From positions 1 through 43,173 of the forward strand of contig NZ_JANIJX010000025.1 of assembly GCF_024580735.1 (NCBI RefSeq): a DNA stretch of 43,173 nt, in the 5' to 3' direction. Below are positions 14,158 through 22,200 of the stretch, in pieces. The first letter of the stretch is position 1; every line of letters starts with the position of its first letter. Below the pieces are notes generated by a model. That model was not told where the DNA came from and did not search any database. It saw nothing but the letters and a program-made list of their open reading frames with translations. This DNA is from Brevibacterium moorei. Its GTDB lineage: Bacteria; Actinomycetota; Actinomycetes; Actinomycetales; Brevibacteriaceae. Made by a program: the position numbers and the translations under genes.

Positions 14158-15489
14158 ATGACAGCAACGATCATCGGCGTTGTGGGGCTCGTCGTTATCT
14201 TCGCCCTGTCGATGTGGCGCGGAGTGAGCATGGGCGCGATCGCCCTGTTCGCCGCCTTCGCGCTCGGCACCTTCTACTTCGGGATGAAGACCGACGACGT
14301 TTCGGCCCAATTCCCCACGAACCTCCTGGTCACCCTGGTGGGCGTCACCTTCTTCTTCGGGCTGGCGCGGGCCAATGGCACCGTCGCCAGGGTCGTCGAC
14401 GCGGCCGTCGGCCTGACCCGCGGAAGGGCCTGGGCCCTGCCCTGGGTCTTCTTCATCCTGGCCGCGATCATCACCGGTTCCGGCGCGCTTTCGGCGGCGA
14501 CCAACGCGATCCTGGTTCCGGTGGGCCTGGCCTTCGCCTCGCGCTACCGGATCAGCCCGCTGCTGATGGGCCTGTCGATCCTCAACGGCACCAACGCCGG
14601 CGGCTTCTCCCCCATCGCCGTGTACTTCTCGATCGTCAACGGCGTGTTGGTGAAATCGGGGGTCACCGTCGATCCCATGGCGATCTTCATCGGCACCTTC
14701 GTGTTCAACCTGGTACTGAACCTGGTCGCCTTCTTCCTGCTGGGCGGCCGCGGCCTGCTCGCGCGGCGCGGCGGTGGCGGTGCGCAAACCACCGGGGCCG
14801 AGGTCCCGGCAGGCCGCGCACACACCGTCACCACCGCGCCCGCGGGCACCGGCGGCACTGCCACAACCGAGGCCTCGACCCCGGCGAAGGAGTCCTGGAA
14901 CTGGCAGAACCATCTGACCCTGGTGCTGTTCCTGGCGATCCTGGCTCTGGGCCTGTTCGCGAAGCTCGATGTGGGATATCTGGCGCTGGGTTCCGCCGTG
15001 CTCCTGGGCCTGATCGCACCCCAGTACGTCAAGGACGGGATGGACGCGATCGGCTGGGGTGTGGTGCTGCTGATCGGCGGCATCGTGACCTATGTGGGAG
15101 TGCTGCAGAAGGCCGGCGTCGTCGACACCCTGGCCAACGGGATCACGGGGATCGGTTCCGTGCTGGTGGCCTCTCTACTCATCATGTACGTCGCCGGCAT
15201 CGTGTCCGCCTTCGCATCGACCAATGCCATGTTCGGCGTGCTGGTGCCCATCGCGGCACCCCTGCTGTTGGGCGGCCAGTTGCCCCTGGTGGGCTTCGTA
15301 CTGGCACTGTCGATCGCGGCCTCGGCGGTGGATTCCTCGCCGTTCTCCACCGGTGGCGCCCTGGTCGTTGCCAATACGGAGGAGGACAAGCGCGACAAGA
15401 CGTTCAAGGGCCTGATGACCTGGGGCATGTCCATGACCGCGATCGTGCCCCTAATCGTCTGGCTGCTGTTCCTGGTGGGGCGGGTGTAG
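14158..15489 (+). CDS. MatC/SLC13-like dicarboxylate carrier (443 aa)
   Basis: A polytopic membrane protein of the ion-transporter superfamily with about ten hydrophobic segments. The N-terminal part (GVSMGAIALFAAFALG to LVTLVGVTFFFGLARANGT) matches the MatC_N dicarboxylate-carrier pattern. Pore-like re-entrant motifs are SGALSAATNAILVPVGLAFA in the first half and VSAFASTNAMFGVLVPIAAP plus SAVDSSPFSTGGALVVAN in the second, showing the two-fold repeat of the superfamily. A Gly/Thr-rich cytoplasmic linker of about 50 residues separates the halves. Known members import malonate, succinate or related dicarboxylates with sodium or protons. The ATG lacks a ribosome binding site and is probably leaderless. 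The pairing with a lactonase-like amidohydrolase suggests the natural substrate is a carboxylic acid or lactone. Confidence 0.87.
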   Translation: MTATIIGVVGLVVIFALSMWRGVSMGAIALFAAFALGTFYFGMKTDDVSAQFPTNLLVTLVGVTFFFGLARANGTVARVVDAAVGLTRGRAWALPWVFFILAAIITGSGALSAATNAILVPVGLAFASRYRISPLLMGLSILNGTNAGGFSPIAVYFSIVNGVLVKSGVTVDPMAIFIGTFVFNLVLNLVAFFLLGGRGLLARRGGGGAQTTGAEVPAGRAHTVTTAPAGTGGTATTEASTPAKESWNWQNHLTLVLFLAILALGLFAKLDVGYLALGSAVLLGLIAPQYVKDGMDAIGWGVVLLIGGIVTYVGVLQKAGVVDTLANGITGIGSVLVASLLIMYVAGIVSAFASTNAMFGVLVPIAAPLLLGGQLPLVGFVLALSIAASAVDSSPFSTGGALVVANTEEDKRDKTFKGLMTWGMSMTAIVPLIVWLLFLVGRV

Positions 15490-15527
15490 CACAGGGCCAT
15501 CCACACCGGGCCGGTTGGTCCGGCCCG

Positions 15528-16694
15528 CTAAGCCCCCGCATCCTGTGCCCGGGCCAGGAACGAGATGTCCACCGTCGGTTGTTCCCCCACGGCCAGGGTT
15601 GCCGCGATCTCGCCGATTGCGGGACTCATCTTGAACCCGTGGCCGGAGAATCCTGCCGCCACGATCACGTTCTGCGCACCGGGAGCCGCGCCCAGCCATT
15701 CGTGCCGGCTGGGCGTATAGGACTCGTAGTAGAAGTCCACCCGGTAGGGCTCCGGATCCAAGCCCGGGAAGTAGCGCCGGATCTTCTCCTGGAAGGCCTC
15801 CATCACCTCGGGGATCACCTGCCGGGGTGCGGACTCGGGCCGTTCCACCTGGGGATGGTGTTCGAACCCCAGCCCCAGTTTCATCCCCATATGGTCGAAG
15901 GTCGGCAGCGCGTACAGATACGTCGGATTGCTGCGGATGATCGGGTAGATCCCCTCCATCACCTGCGGGGTGCGCCCGGTGAACCACGCGGACATCAGCT
16001 GGTGGCTGTGCAGAGTATCGGCCAGTTGCGGCACCAGGTGTTGGGTCCACGGGCCGCCCGCCACAATCACCCGGTCGAAGTACTCGGTGCGCGTCTCCGC
16101 GTCCGAGGCCCCCGCGGACTCACGTACCCGCGAGACGACCCGTACCCTGTCGCCCAGGTCCTCGACCTCCACCACCTCTGTGTTCGTCCGCAGCTCGCAG
16201 CCGGCGCGCACCGCCAGCCCCGCCGCGGCCTTGACCGTCAGTTCGGGGCGGATCACCCCACCGAACCGGTCGAAGACGATCGCGTCCTCGGCGTCGAAGG
16301 CGTGCGAGGGGAACCGCAACCTGGCCTCGTGCACATCCAGGATCTCGGCATCGGGATTGTCCTGTGCCGCTGCCAAGGCCCTGCGGGTCTCCTCGGCCTC
16401 GGCCGGGCCGGCGACCAGGGCGCCGTCGAGTTCCCGCAGTAGCCAGCCCGACTCCGTCTCCAGGTTCGTCCACAGTTCGCCGGCGCGCTGCACGATCGGA
16501 GCATAGTGCGCGTCCTCGAGTTCGATATTGCGGAACAGCCGGTTCCCGCCGCCGGCCGCCCCACGGGGATGGCCCGGCGCGTACTGTTCGAAGGCCGTCA
16601 CCCGGCGGCCCGCGCGGGCCAACTGCCATGCGGCCTGCGCGCCCATGGTGCCGGTTCCGATGACCGCAAAGCGGTTCGTGCTCATTGTCTTCAC
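15528..16694 (-). CDS. Sarcosine oxidase/N-methyltryptophan oxidase-like FAD enzyme, no covalent-flavin Cys (388 aa)
   Basis: This is a monomeric-sarcosine-oxidase-type FAD amine oxidoreductase. The dinucleotide motif GTGTMG is near residues 13-18, followed by the ETAPGHPRGAA-like flavin-contact loop (here YAPGHPRGAAGGGNRLFRN). The C-terminal VAAGFSGHGFKMSPAIGE is a family signature for FAD and substrate binding. In MSOX and MTOX, FAD is bound to the Cys of a CxYxxTPD motif. Here the aligned stretch is DFYYESYTPSRHEWLG with Tyr in that place, so FAD is probably non-covalent. GTG 16694 has AGGA 5 nt upstream and is used; ATG 16685 is possible. It lies downstream of a 2-hydroxyacid dehydrogenase gene on the same strand. 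The substrate is presumably an N-methyl or secondary amino acid. Confidence 0.88.
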   Translation of the reverse strand: MKTMSTNRFAVIGTGTMGAQAAWQLARAGRRVTAFEQYAPGHPRGAAGGGNRLFRNIELEDAHYAPIVQRAGELWTNLETESGWLLRELDGALVAGPAEAEETRRALAAAQDNPDAEILDVHEARLRFPSHAFDAEDAIVFDRFGGVIRPELTVKAAAGLAVRAGCELRTNTEVVEVEDLGDRVRVVSRVRESAGASDAETRTEYFDRVIVAGGPWTQHLVPQLADTLHSHQLMSAWFTGRTPQVMEGIYPIIRSNPTYLYALPTFDHMGMKLGLGFEHHPQVERPESAPRQVIPEVMEAFQEKIRRYFPGLDPEPYRVDFYYESYTPSRHEWLGAAPGAQNVIVAAGFSGHGFKMSPAIGEIAATLAVGEQPTVDISFLARAQDAGA

Positions 16695-16784
16695 TGCTTT
16701 CCTATTAGGGGACGGTGCGTTTCAGCTGGGGCGAGGACACCCTCGGGGACCGTGCCCACTCCTCCGGACCCACTCCCGCATGGC

Positions 16785-17786
16785 TCACGGCGCCGAGGTC
16801 TCGACGACATTGCGCAGCGGCTCGCCTGCCGTGTACCTGGCCAGGTTGTCCAGGAAGAGTTCGGCGAATCCGCGGTGCCGGTCGCGCGTATCCCCCGACA
16901 TATGTGGGCTGATGACGACATTGGGCTGTGCGAACAGCGGGTGGGCGGCCGGCAGCGGTTCCGGCGCGGTCACGTCGAGCACCGCCGCGGATCCCGGCCG
17001 CTGCGCCATCGCCTCGGCCAGGGCGATATTGTCCACGGTGTCGCCGCGGCCCACATTGATGAAGACCACGCGCTCGGCCAGGCCCTCCAACAATTCGGCG
17101 CCGATGATGCCACTGGTCGTGGGACTCGATGGGAGGACGGCGACGATCACCGAGTAGTCGGCGATGTCCACGGCCCGCCCCAGCTGCGCGAAGGTGAGGA
17201 CCCGGTCGAAGGGGCCGGCCGCAACCTCGGCCATCGGAGGAATCGTGCGGCGCACCCCGTCGACTCGCGGCACTCCGATGCCCCGCAGATGCCGGGCGAC
17301 CGCGGAGCCGATCGAGCCCGCGCCCAGCACCAGCGCCCGCAGTTCGGCATTGCCCAAGAGCTGGCGGTAGTGCGCGCAGTGCGCCCGCGAGTCCAGGGTC
17401 GAGGTCAGCAATCCCTTGGACCACAGCAGGGTCCCGCCCACCACGAATTCCGCGATGGCATCGTCGAGCACTCCACGGGCATTCGTCAGGGTCACGCCGG
17501 ATTCCCTGAATGCCGGGGTGAGCAGCCGGTCGTAGCCCACCATGCTCAGCTGCACCCATTTCAACCCCGGCGCCAGGCGCAGCAGCTCGTCGATGTCCGT
17601 CCAGTAGGAGGCCCGGACGTAGACGGCCTCGGTGTCGGGGTGGATATCGGCCAGTTGAGAAGGTGTCAGGACCTGCAGCCCCAGTTCCGCGGTGGCCCGA
17701 TCCAGGTATTGCGCCCCGGCTCCGTCCTCGCGGTCGATCACACAGGTGCGGACCCTGCGAGCGGTATCGGCATCGTTGGCTATCAC
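16785..17786 (-). CDS. D-isomer-specific 2-hydroxyacid dehydrogenase family (333 aa)
   Basis: An NAD(P)-dependent 2-hydroxyacid dehydrogenase or 2-oxoacid reductase. The Rossmann motif GAGSIG lies within VLGAGSIGSAVARHL. The catalytic triad is recognisable: Arg in INVGRGDTV, Glu in TAPEPLPAAHPL, and His in VISPHMSGDT. Length is typical. It belongs to the phosphoglycerate-dehydrogenase-like/GhrA-like subgroup, and the substrate (glyoxylate, hydroxypyruvate, a branched or aryl 2-oxo acid) cannot be read. It is upstream of and co-directional with the sarcosine-oxidase-like gene (90-bp gap) and divergent from LysR 17843. Reducing the 2-oxo acid or glyoxylate released by the oxidase is a reasonable joint role, but it is inference. 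Confidence 0.9.
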   Translation of the reverse strand: MIANDADTARRVRTCVIDREDGAGAQYLDRATAELGLQVLTPSQLADIHPDTEAVYVRASYWTDIDELLRLAPGLKWVQLSMVGYDRLLTPAFRESGVTLTNARGVLDDAIAEFVVGGTLLWSKGLLTSTLDSRAHCAHYRQLLGNAELRALVLGAGSIGSAVARHLRGIGVPRVDGVRRTIPPMAEVAAGPFDRVLTFAQLGRAVDIADYSVIVAVLPSSPTTSGIIGAELLEGLAERVVFINVGRGDTVDNIALAEAMAQRPGSAAVLDVTAPEPLPAAHPLFAQPNVVISPHMSGDTRDRHRGFAELFLDNLARYTAGEPLRNVVETSAP

Positions 17787-17842
17787 ATGAGCAACTCTAC
17801 GTGATACCCGTCACCTGTAGTCCACCCCTATAGGCTGTCCCC

Positions 17843-18778
17843 ATGGCACAGCTCGTGACACTCCAACAGCTCAAATACTTCGTCGAGGTCGCCACGCACG
17901 GGTCGATCACCGCCGCAGCCGAGGTCCTCTACATTTCCCAGCCCAGTCTGTCGGCTGCGATGAAGGAGCTGGAGGCGCGCCTGGCCAAAGAGCTGTTCGT
18001 CCGGTCGACCCGCGGCATCACGCTGACCGCCGACGGGGTCGAGTTCCTGGGCTATGCGCGGCAGGTGACCGAACAGGCCGAGCTCTTAGAACAACGCTAC
18101 GGCACCCCCACCCCTTCGAAACGCCAACTGGCGATATCGGCCCAGCACTTCGCGTTCGTGGTCAATGCCTTCGTCACAATGGTCCAAGAGGCAGACAGCC
18201 ACGAGTACCAGTTCACCCTGCGCGAGACCCGCACCCACGACCTCATCGAGGACGTCCGCACCATGCGCAGCGAGCTGGGGATCCTGTACCGCAACGACTT
18301 CAACCGTCGCGTGATCGACCGGCTGCTGCGCGACGCGGGACTGTCCTTCCATCCGCTCTTCATCGCCAAACCGCATGTCTTCGTGGGCAGTGGCAACCCC
18401 CTGGCACGCCGCCGATCGGTAACCCTGGACGACCTGACGCCGTACCCGCGCCTGTCCTTCGACCAGGGCGAACAGAATTCCTTCCACCTGGCCGAGGAGA
18501 TCCTCTCGACCGTCAGCGTCCCCAAGTCGATTCACGTGAGCGACAGGGCCACGATCTTCAATCTGATGATCGGCCTGGGCGGCTACACGATTTCCACCGG
18601 CATCGTCAGCGCGGACCTCAACGGCCCCGATATCGTGGCGGTTCCACTGCGTGTCAAGGAACGGATCGAGGTCGGCTGGATCGCCCACTCCGCACTCCAG
18701 CTGACCCAGCAGGCCGCCCACTACATCGACCTGCTGCGAACCACCGTGGCCGAGTACGACGTAGAGGTCCTGGAATAA
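17843..18778 (+). CDS. LysR-family transcriptional regulator (311 aa)
   Basis: The N-terminal winged HTH (LQQLKYFVEVATHGSITAAA, then EVLYISQPSLSAAMKELE) is followed by a two-lobed LysR substrate-binding domain. Its sequence ELGILYRNDFNRRVIDRLL and YPRLSFDQGEQNSFHLAEEI is typical of the subgroup often linked to methionine-synthase-like genes. It is divergent from the 2-hydroxyacid dehydrogenase/oxidase operon (56 bp) and followed in the same direction by the MetE-like gene (108-bp gap), so it could control both. CTATAG occurs just before its start and again upstream of the MetE-like gene, consistent with a shared LysR site. The co-inducer is unknown. Confidence 0.92.
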   Translation: MAQLVTLQQLKYFVEVATHGSITAAAEVLYISQPSLSAAMKELEARLAKELFVRSTRGITLTADGVEFLGYARQVTEQAELLEQRYGTPTPSKRQLAISAQHFAFVVNAFVTMVQEADSHEYQFTLRETRTHDLIEDVRTMRSELGILYRNDFNRRVIDRLLRDAGLSFHPLFIAKPHVFVGSGNPLARRRSVTLDDLTPYPRLSFDQGEQNSFHLAEEILSTVSVPKSIHVSDRATIFNLMIGLGGYTISTGIVSADLNGPDIVAVPLRVKERIEVGWIAHSALQLTQQAAHYIDLLRTTVAEYDVEVLE

Positions 18779-18800
18779 CGGACCCGGAGCGGAGGCGTGG

Positions 18801-18828
18801 CTATTGCGAGCCATAGAAAGTACCTATA
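18801..18828. promoter_or_regulatory. Clustered CTAT/ATAG inverted elements upstream of the MetE-like gene
   Basis: CTAT (18801-18804), ATAG (18813-18816) and CTATAG (18824-18829) occur in alternating orientation at 7-8 nt spacing. CTATAG also occurs just before the LysR start (about 17829). Short dyads of this form (T-N11-A class) are what LysR regulators bind. The motif is short, so the call is tentative. Confidence 0.35.
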
Positions 18829-18886
18829 GTTACACATAATGACAGCCCCTTACCCTTGAGCAAATGTTCTGCGCCACCATGGAGCC

Positions 18887-20068
18887 ATGACTGAACGCTT
18901 CCAGATCGTCGGCAGCCTGCTGCGACCGCAGGACCTGCTGGACTACAAGACCCAGATCGAACACCGCGATGACATCGCCTACCCCTTCTACGATGACCTC
19001 CCCGGATACCGGGAAGTCGAGGTGGCAGACACCCACGATGTCGTGGCCAAGGAGATCGAACACGGCATCGACGTCCTGACCGATGGCGAATACACGAAGT
19101 CCATGTGGCACCTGGACTTCGTGTGGGGCCTGTCCGGCGCCCAGCGATTCATCGCCCCACAGGGCTACCTGTTCCGCGACCTCGACGGGGTGAACACCTA
19201 CGAGACCCGCCGCGACATCGGCATCCGTATCACCGCACCCCTATCGGGCAAGAACCACCACTTCATCGACTGCTGGAAGCGCGTCGTCGCCCAGGCCGAG
19301 GGTGTGGACAGCGTGCAGGCGGTCAAGCAGTGCATCCCCTCGCCGGCCCACATCTACGGAGAACTGTCCGGCCTGATGTCCGGCCAGCCCCACGCCGGCA
19401 AAGCCGAGGGCGTCTACGCCACCCTTGAAGAGCTGCGTGAGGGCCTGCTGGGCGCCTACAAGGAATTCGCCGCGGAATACGCCGCGGCCGGCGGCACGAT
19501 CCTGCAGTGCGACGACTGTCTGTGGGAGCTCTTCGCCGATGACAACGACCACTCGCCGTTCAGCGGCAACGGCCCCCACGCCGGCGCCGCCCGCGAGGTC
19601 GCCGAGACCTTCGTGTCGATCAACAACGAGTTCATCGACTACGCGCACTCCCTGGGCCTGACGGTGTGGACCCACAACTGCCGCGGCAACTACGAGTCGC
19701 GCAATATGAGCGGCGGTTCCTACGCCGCGATCGCCGAGCTGTTCCTCGGCGGCCAGCGCTACGATCGCTTCTTCCTCGAATGGGATGATGAGCGCGCGGG
19801 TTCCGTCGACGCGCTCCACGCCTTCGACGGCCGTCCCGGGGTCGAGGTCGTGCTGGGCGTGCTGTCCTCGAAGACCACGGACTTGGACGACGAGGCCAGG
19901 GCCCAGCGCCTGCTGGCCGCGGCCTCGGAGATCCTACCCAAGGAGAACCTGTACCTGTCCCACCAGTGCGGCTTCGCCTCCTGCGACGGTGGCAATGCCC
20001 TGGCCGCCGACCAGCAGTGGGCCAAGATCGACCAGGGCCGCAGGATCGCGGCCGACTTCTGGGGCTGA
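18887..20068 (+). CDS. Cobalamin-independent methionine synthase II-like methyltransferase (YxjG/MetE C-terminal type, 393 aa)
   Basis: A UROD/MetE-like TIM barrel corresponding to the C-terminal catalytic half of MetE. The zinc ligands that activate a thiol are in place: His263 and Cys265 (WTHNCRGN), Glu298 (FFLEWD) and Cys361 (SHQCGFAS). Length matches the stand-alone YxjG/YxjH family rather than the 750-aa MetE. It should transfer a methyl group from a folate or methylated donor to homocysteine or another thiol. Adjacent genes for oxidation of N-methyl compounds raise the possibility that it uses a methylated small-molecule donor; this is inference. GGAG lies 4 nt before the ATG. A LysR gene upstream and a strong convergent terminator downstream make it a probable single-gene unit. 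Confidence 0.9.
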   Translation: MTERFQIVGSLLRPQDLLDYKTQIEHRDDIAYPFYDDLPGYREVEVADTHDVVAKEIEHGIDVLTDGEYTKSMWHLDFVWGLSGAQRFIAPQGYLFRDLDGVNTYETRRDIGIRITAPLSGKNHHFIDCWKRVVAQAEGVDSVQAVKQCIPSPAHIYGELSGLMSGQPHAGKAEGVYATLEELREGLLGAYKEFAAEYAAAGGTILQCDDCLWELFADDNDHSPFSGNGPHAGAAREVAETFVSINNEFIDYAHSLGLTVWTHNCRGNYESRNMSGGSYAAIAELFLGGQRYDRFFLEWDDERAGSVDALHAFDGRPGVEVVLGVLSSKTTDLDDEARAQRLLAAASEILPKENLYLSHQCGFASCDGGNALAADQQWAKIDQGRRIAADFWG

Positions 20069-20128
20069 GCAGAGTACGGGACTGAGCCGGACTGCATACG
20101 GGCGGACCCGCCCAGGGCACCCGTGCCC

Positions 20129-20174
20129 GAGGCCGCACTCACCGAGCGCAATGCCGCCCGGTGAGTGCGGCCTC
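20129..20174. terminator. Bidirectional terminator between convergent genes
   Basis: Arms GAGGCCGCACTCACC (20129-20143) and GGTGAGTGCGGCCTC (20160-20174) pair perfectly over 15 bp with a 16-nt loop. It lies between the convergent MetE-like gene and the tartrate-dehydrogenase-like gene, so it can serve both strands. Confidence 0.85.
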
Positions 20175-20187
20175 AGCGGTTCGCCCG

Positions 20188-21318
20188 TCAGTCGGAAAGC
20201 CGCTGCACGATCGCCTCACCCAGCGAAGCGGTCGTGCCATTGCCGCCCAGGTCGGGCGTCCGCGCGTCCGAGCCCGAGGCCAGCACGGCCTCGATCGCGG
20301 CCACAATGGCATCCCCCGCATCGTTGTGGCCCAGATGCTCCAGCATCATCGCACCCGACCAGATCTGCCCGATCGGATTGGCCAGACCCCGGCCGGCGAT
20401 GTCCGGGGCCGAACCGTGCACCGGCTCGAACAGGCTGGGGAACACCCCCTCCGGATTGATGTTCGCACTGGGCGCGATGCCGATCGTCCCCGTGCAGGCC
20501 GGGCCCAGGTCCGACAGGATATCGCCGAACAGATTACTGGCCACGACCACATCGAACCAGTCCGGATGCAAGACGAAGTTCGCGGTCAGAATGTCGATGT
20601 GGAACTGATCGGTCGAGATCTCCGGGTACTGCGTCGCCATTTCCGCGAAACGCGAATCCCAGTAGGGCATGGTGATCGAAATGCCATTGGACTTCGTGGC
20701 ACTGGTGACCTTATGGCGCTTCCTTGTCTGCGCCAGTTCGAAGGCGAAGCGCTGGACCCGGTCGACGCCCGTGCGCGTCATCACCGTTTCCTGAATGACG
20801 GTTTCCCGGTCAGTGCCCTCGAACAGGATGCCGCCGGCGTTGGAGTATTCACCCTCGGTGTTCTCCCGCACCACGTAGAAGTCCACATCGCCGGGCTCCC
20901 GACCGGCCAACGGTGATTTCACCCCGGGCATCAGCTTGCAGGGCCGCAGGTTGATGTACTGGTCGAATTTCTTCCGGAACTGGATGAGGCTGCCCCACAG
21001 CGACACGTGGTCGGGCACGATATCGGGCCAGCCGACGGCACCGAAGTAGATCGCGTCGAAGCCGCGCAGCTGTGCTTCCCAGTCCTCGGGCAGCATCACG
21101 CCGTGCTCCTGATAGTAGGCGGCGGACGCGAAATCGAATTCGGTGAACTCCAGATCGATCCCGAACCGCCGTGCGGCCGAATCGAGCACGCGCAGCCCCT
21201 GTGGCATCACCTCCGGGCCGATTCCATCGCCGGCGATCACGGCGATCCGGTGCGGTCCGGACTGGTGGGACTGGTCGGATGGGTTCGGCACAGAGGCATT
21301 CTGTTGCGAGTCGGGCAT
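20188..21318 (-). CDS. Tartrate dehydrogenase / D-malate dehydrogenase-type beta-decarboxylating enzyme (376 aa)
   Basis: A member of the isocitrate/isopropylmalate dehydrogenase family. GDGIGPEV is at residues 30-37, GWPDIVPDHVSLWGSLIQFR marks the tartrate-dehydrogenase subgroup, and RENTEGEYSN is the substrate-loop signature. The metal-binding aspartates lie in DVVVASNLFGDILSDLG, and the NAD loop is EPVHGSAPDIAGRGLANPIG. Such enzymes oxidise and decarboxylate D-malate, tartrate or similar 2-hydroxy dicarboxylates with NAD+ and Mn2+/Mg2+. An extra, probably disordered N-terminus of about 22 residues precedes the fold. GGAG lies 4 nt before the ATG. It appears monocistronic and could process acids imported by the nearby MatC-like carrier, but no direct link is visible. 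Confidence 0.92.
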   Translation of the reverse strand: MPDSQQNASVPNPSDQSHQSGPHRIAVIAGDGIGPEVMPQGLRVLDSAARRFGIDLEFTEFDFASAAYYQEHGVMLPEDWEAQLRGFDAIYFGAVGWPDIVPDHVSLWGSLIQFRKKFDQYINLRPCKLMPGVKSPLAGREPGDVDFYVVRENTEGEYSNAGGILFEGTDRETVIQETVMTRTGVDRVQRFAFELAQTRKRHKVTSATKSNGISITMPYWDSRFAEMATQYPEISTDQFHIDILTANFVLHPDWFDVVVASNLFGDILSDLGPACTGTIGIAPSANINPEGVFPSLFEPVHGSAPDIAGRGLANPIGQIWSGAMMLEHLGHNDAGDAIVAAIEAVLASGSDARTPDLGGNGTTASLGEAIVQRLSD

Positions 21319-21504
21319 GGGGCTCCTTCATCATCGAAAACGGAATCCACTCCAATCTACCCGCCACCCGGATGCCACGACCGGGGATCTGGTTTTCCAC
21401 AGATTCGGCTACGGGTCTTCCCTTGGACGGGCGCTTCTGGTTTGATGAGATCACCGCACCATTACTCACGATCCTTCACGACTCCTCACGACAGGGCATC
21501 ACTC

Positions 21505-22200
21505 ATGAGCACATGGCGACAAACGATAGGCAGACGACACCGAGGTCCCCGCCCGTCGGCCCCGCCAGACGGCTTTCCGCACGGCCGGGCGGGCACCGGC
21601 CGTGCAGGCCCCGGCCGCATCGCCGCCCTTGTGCTGGCCGTCGGAGTCGTGCTGAGTGGCTGCGGTGCCGGCGAGCCCCAGCGTCCACCGGCGCCCGTCA
21701 CCGCGTCCCCCGAAGCAGCGGTCGCGGACCCCACGCCCGCCATCCCCGAATACACGACGAAGCTGAAACTCACCGCCAAGGAAAAACAGGCCGCCGATGG
21801 GGCGGTCTTGACGGTCGATCGGTATTTCAAGGCCTTGACCAAGATCTATCAAGATCCGAGCTCCGATCCCGAACCGCTTAAATCACTCAGCGGAGACACG
21901 ATCCATACCCTCACCTTAAAAACTATTAGCGACATGAATATCAAAGGCTATAAGATGCAGGGAACCCTTCGTCCAGATTCCCTGCATATTGATTCAGTAG
22001 AAATCTCAAACAAACCCGGAAACACGGTTAGAATTTCAACTTGTATGCCTTATTCTGATGTTAGACAGGTGAATCATAAGACGGGCGAAACTTCACCGTC
22101 AGTAGCTGATGAAATGGTTAAAATAGCCATAATAGGAAATTCTGGTAATTTTCGATTGGATTCCCTCGAGCCGTTGGGGAGACCATGCGACGGACAATAG
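21505..22200 (+). CDS. Secreted lipoprotein of unknown function (231 aa)
   Basis: A long basic N-region is followed by a hydrophobic segment and lipobox (ALVLAVGVVLSGC), which indicates a lipid-anchored extracellular protein. A Pro/Ala linker leads into a domain beginning LTAKEKQAADGAVLTVDRYF, a pattern seen in actinobacterial DUF6318/NTF2-like lipoproteins, though I cannot confirm the family. From about position 21870 the base composition drops sharply from about 70 % GC to about 40 %, so the C-terminal part has codon use unlike the rest of the window. The stop overlaps the next gene by 16 bp, so the two are coupled. The start is uncertain because no good ribosome binding site precedes ATG 21505; the upstream frame is open further. 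Confidence 0.7.
   Translation: MSTWRQTIGRRHRGPRPSAPPDGFPHGRAGTGRAGPGRIAALVLAVGVVLSGCGAGEPQRPPAPVTASPEAAVADPTPAIPEYTTKLKLTAKEKQAADGAVLTVDRYFKALTKIYQDPSSDPEPLKSLSGDTIHTLTLKTISDMNIKGYKMQGTLRPDSLHIDSVEISNKPGNTVRISTCMPYSDVRQVNHKTGETSPSVADEMVKIAIIGNSGNFRLDSLEPLGRPCDGQ

Noticed and set aside
14140..14913. Upstream extension of the amidohydrolase frame giving a 519-codon ORF
   Set aside because: The extra N-terminal part is antisense to the carrier gene and low-complexity. The metal motif DYHAHVF lies just after ATG 14139, the expected position.
14115..16442. A plus-strand open frame of about 775 codons overlapping the carrier and oxidase genes
   Set aside because: It is a GC-rich shadow frame. It overlaps two genes with clear family motifs, and its translation is Arg/Gly/Pro-rich without domain sense.
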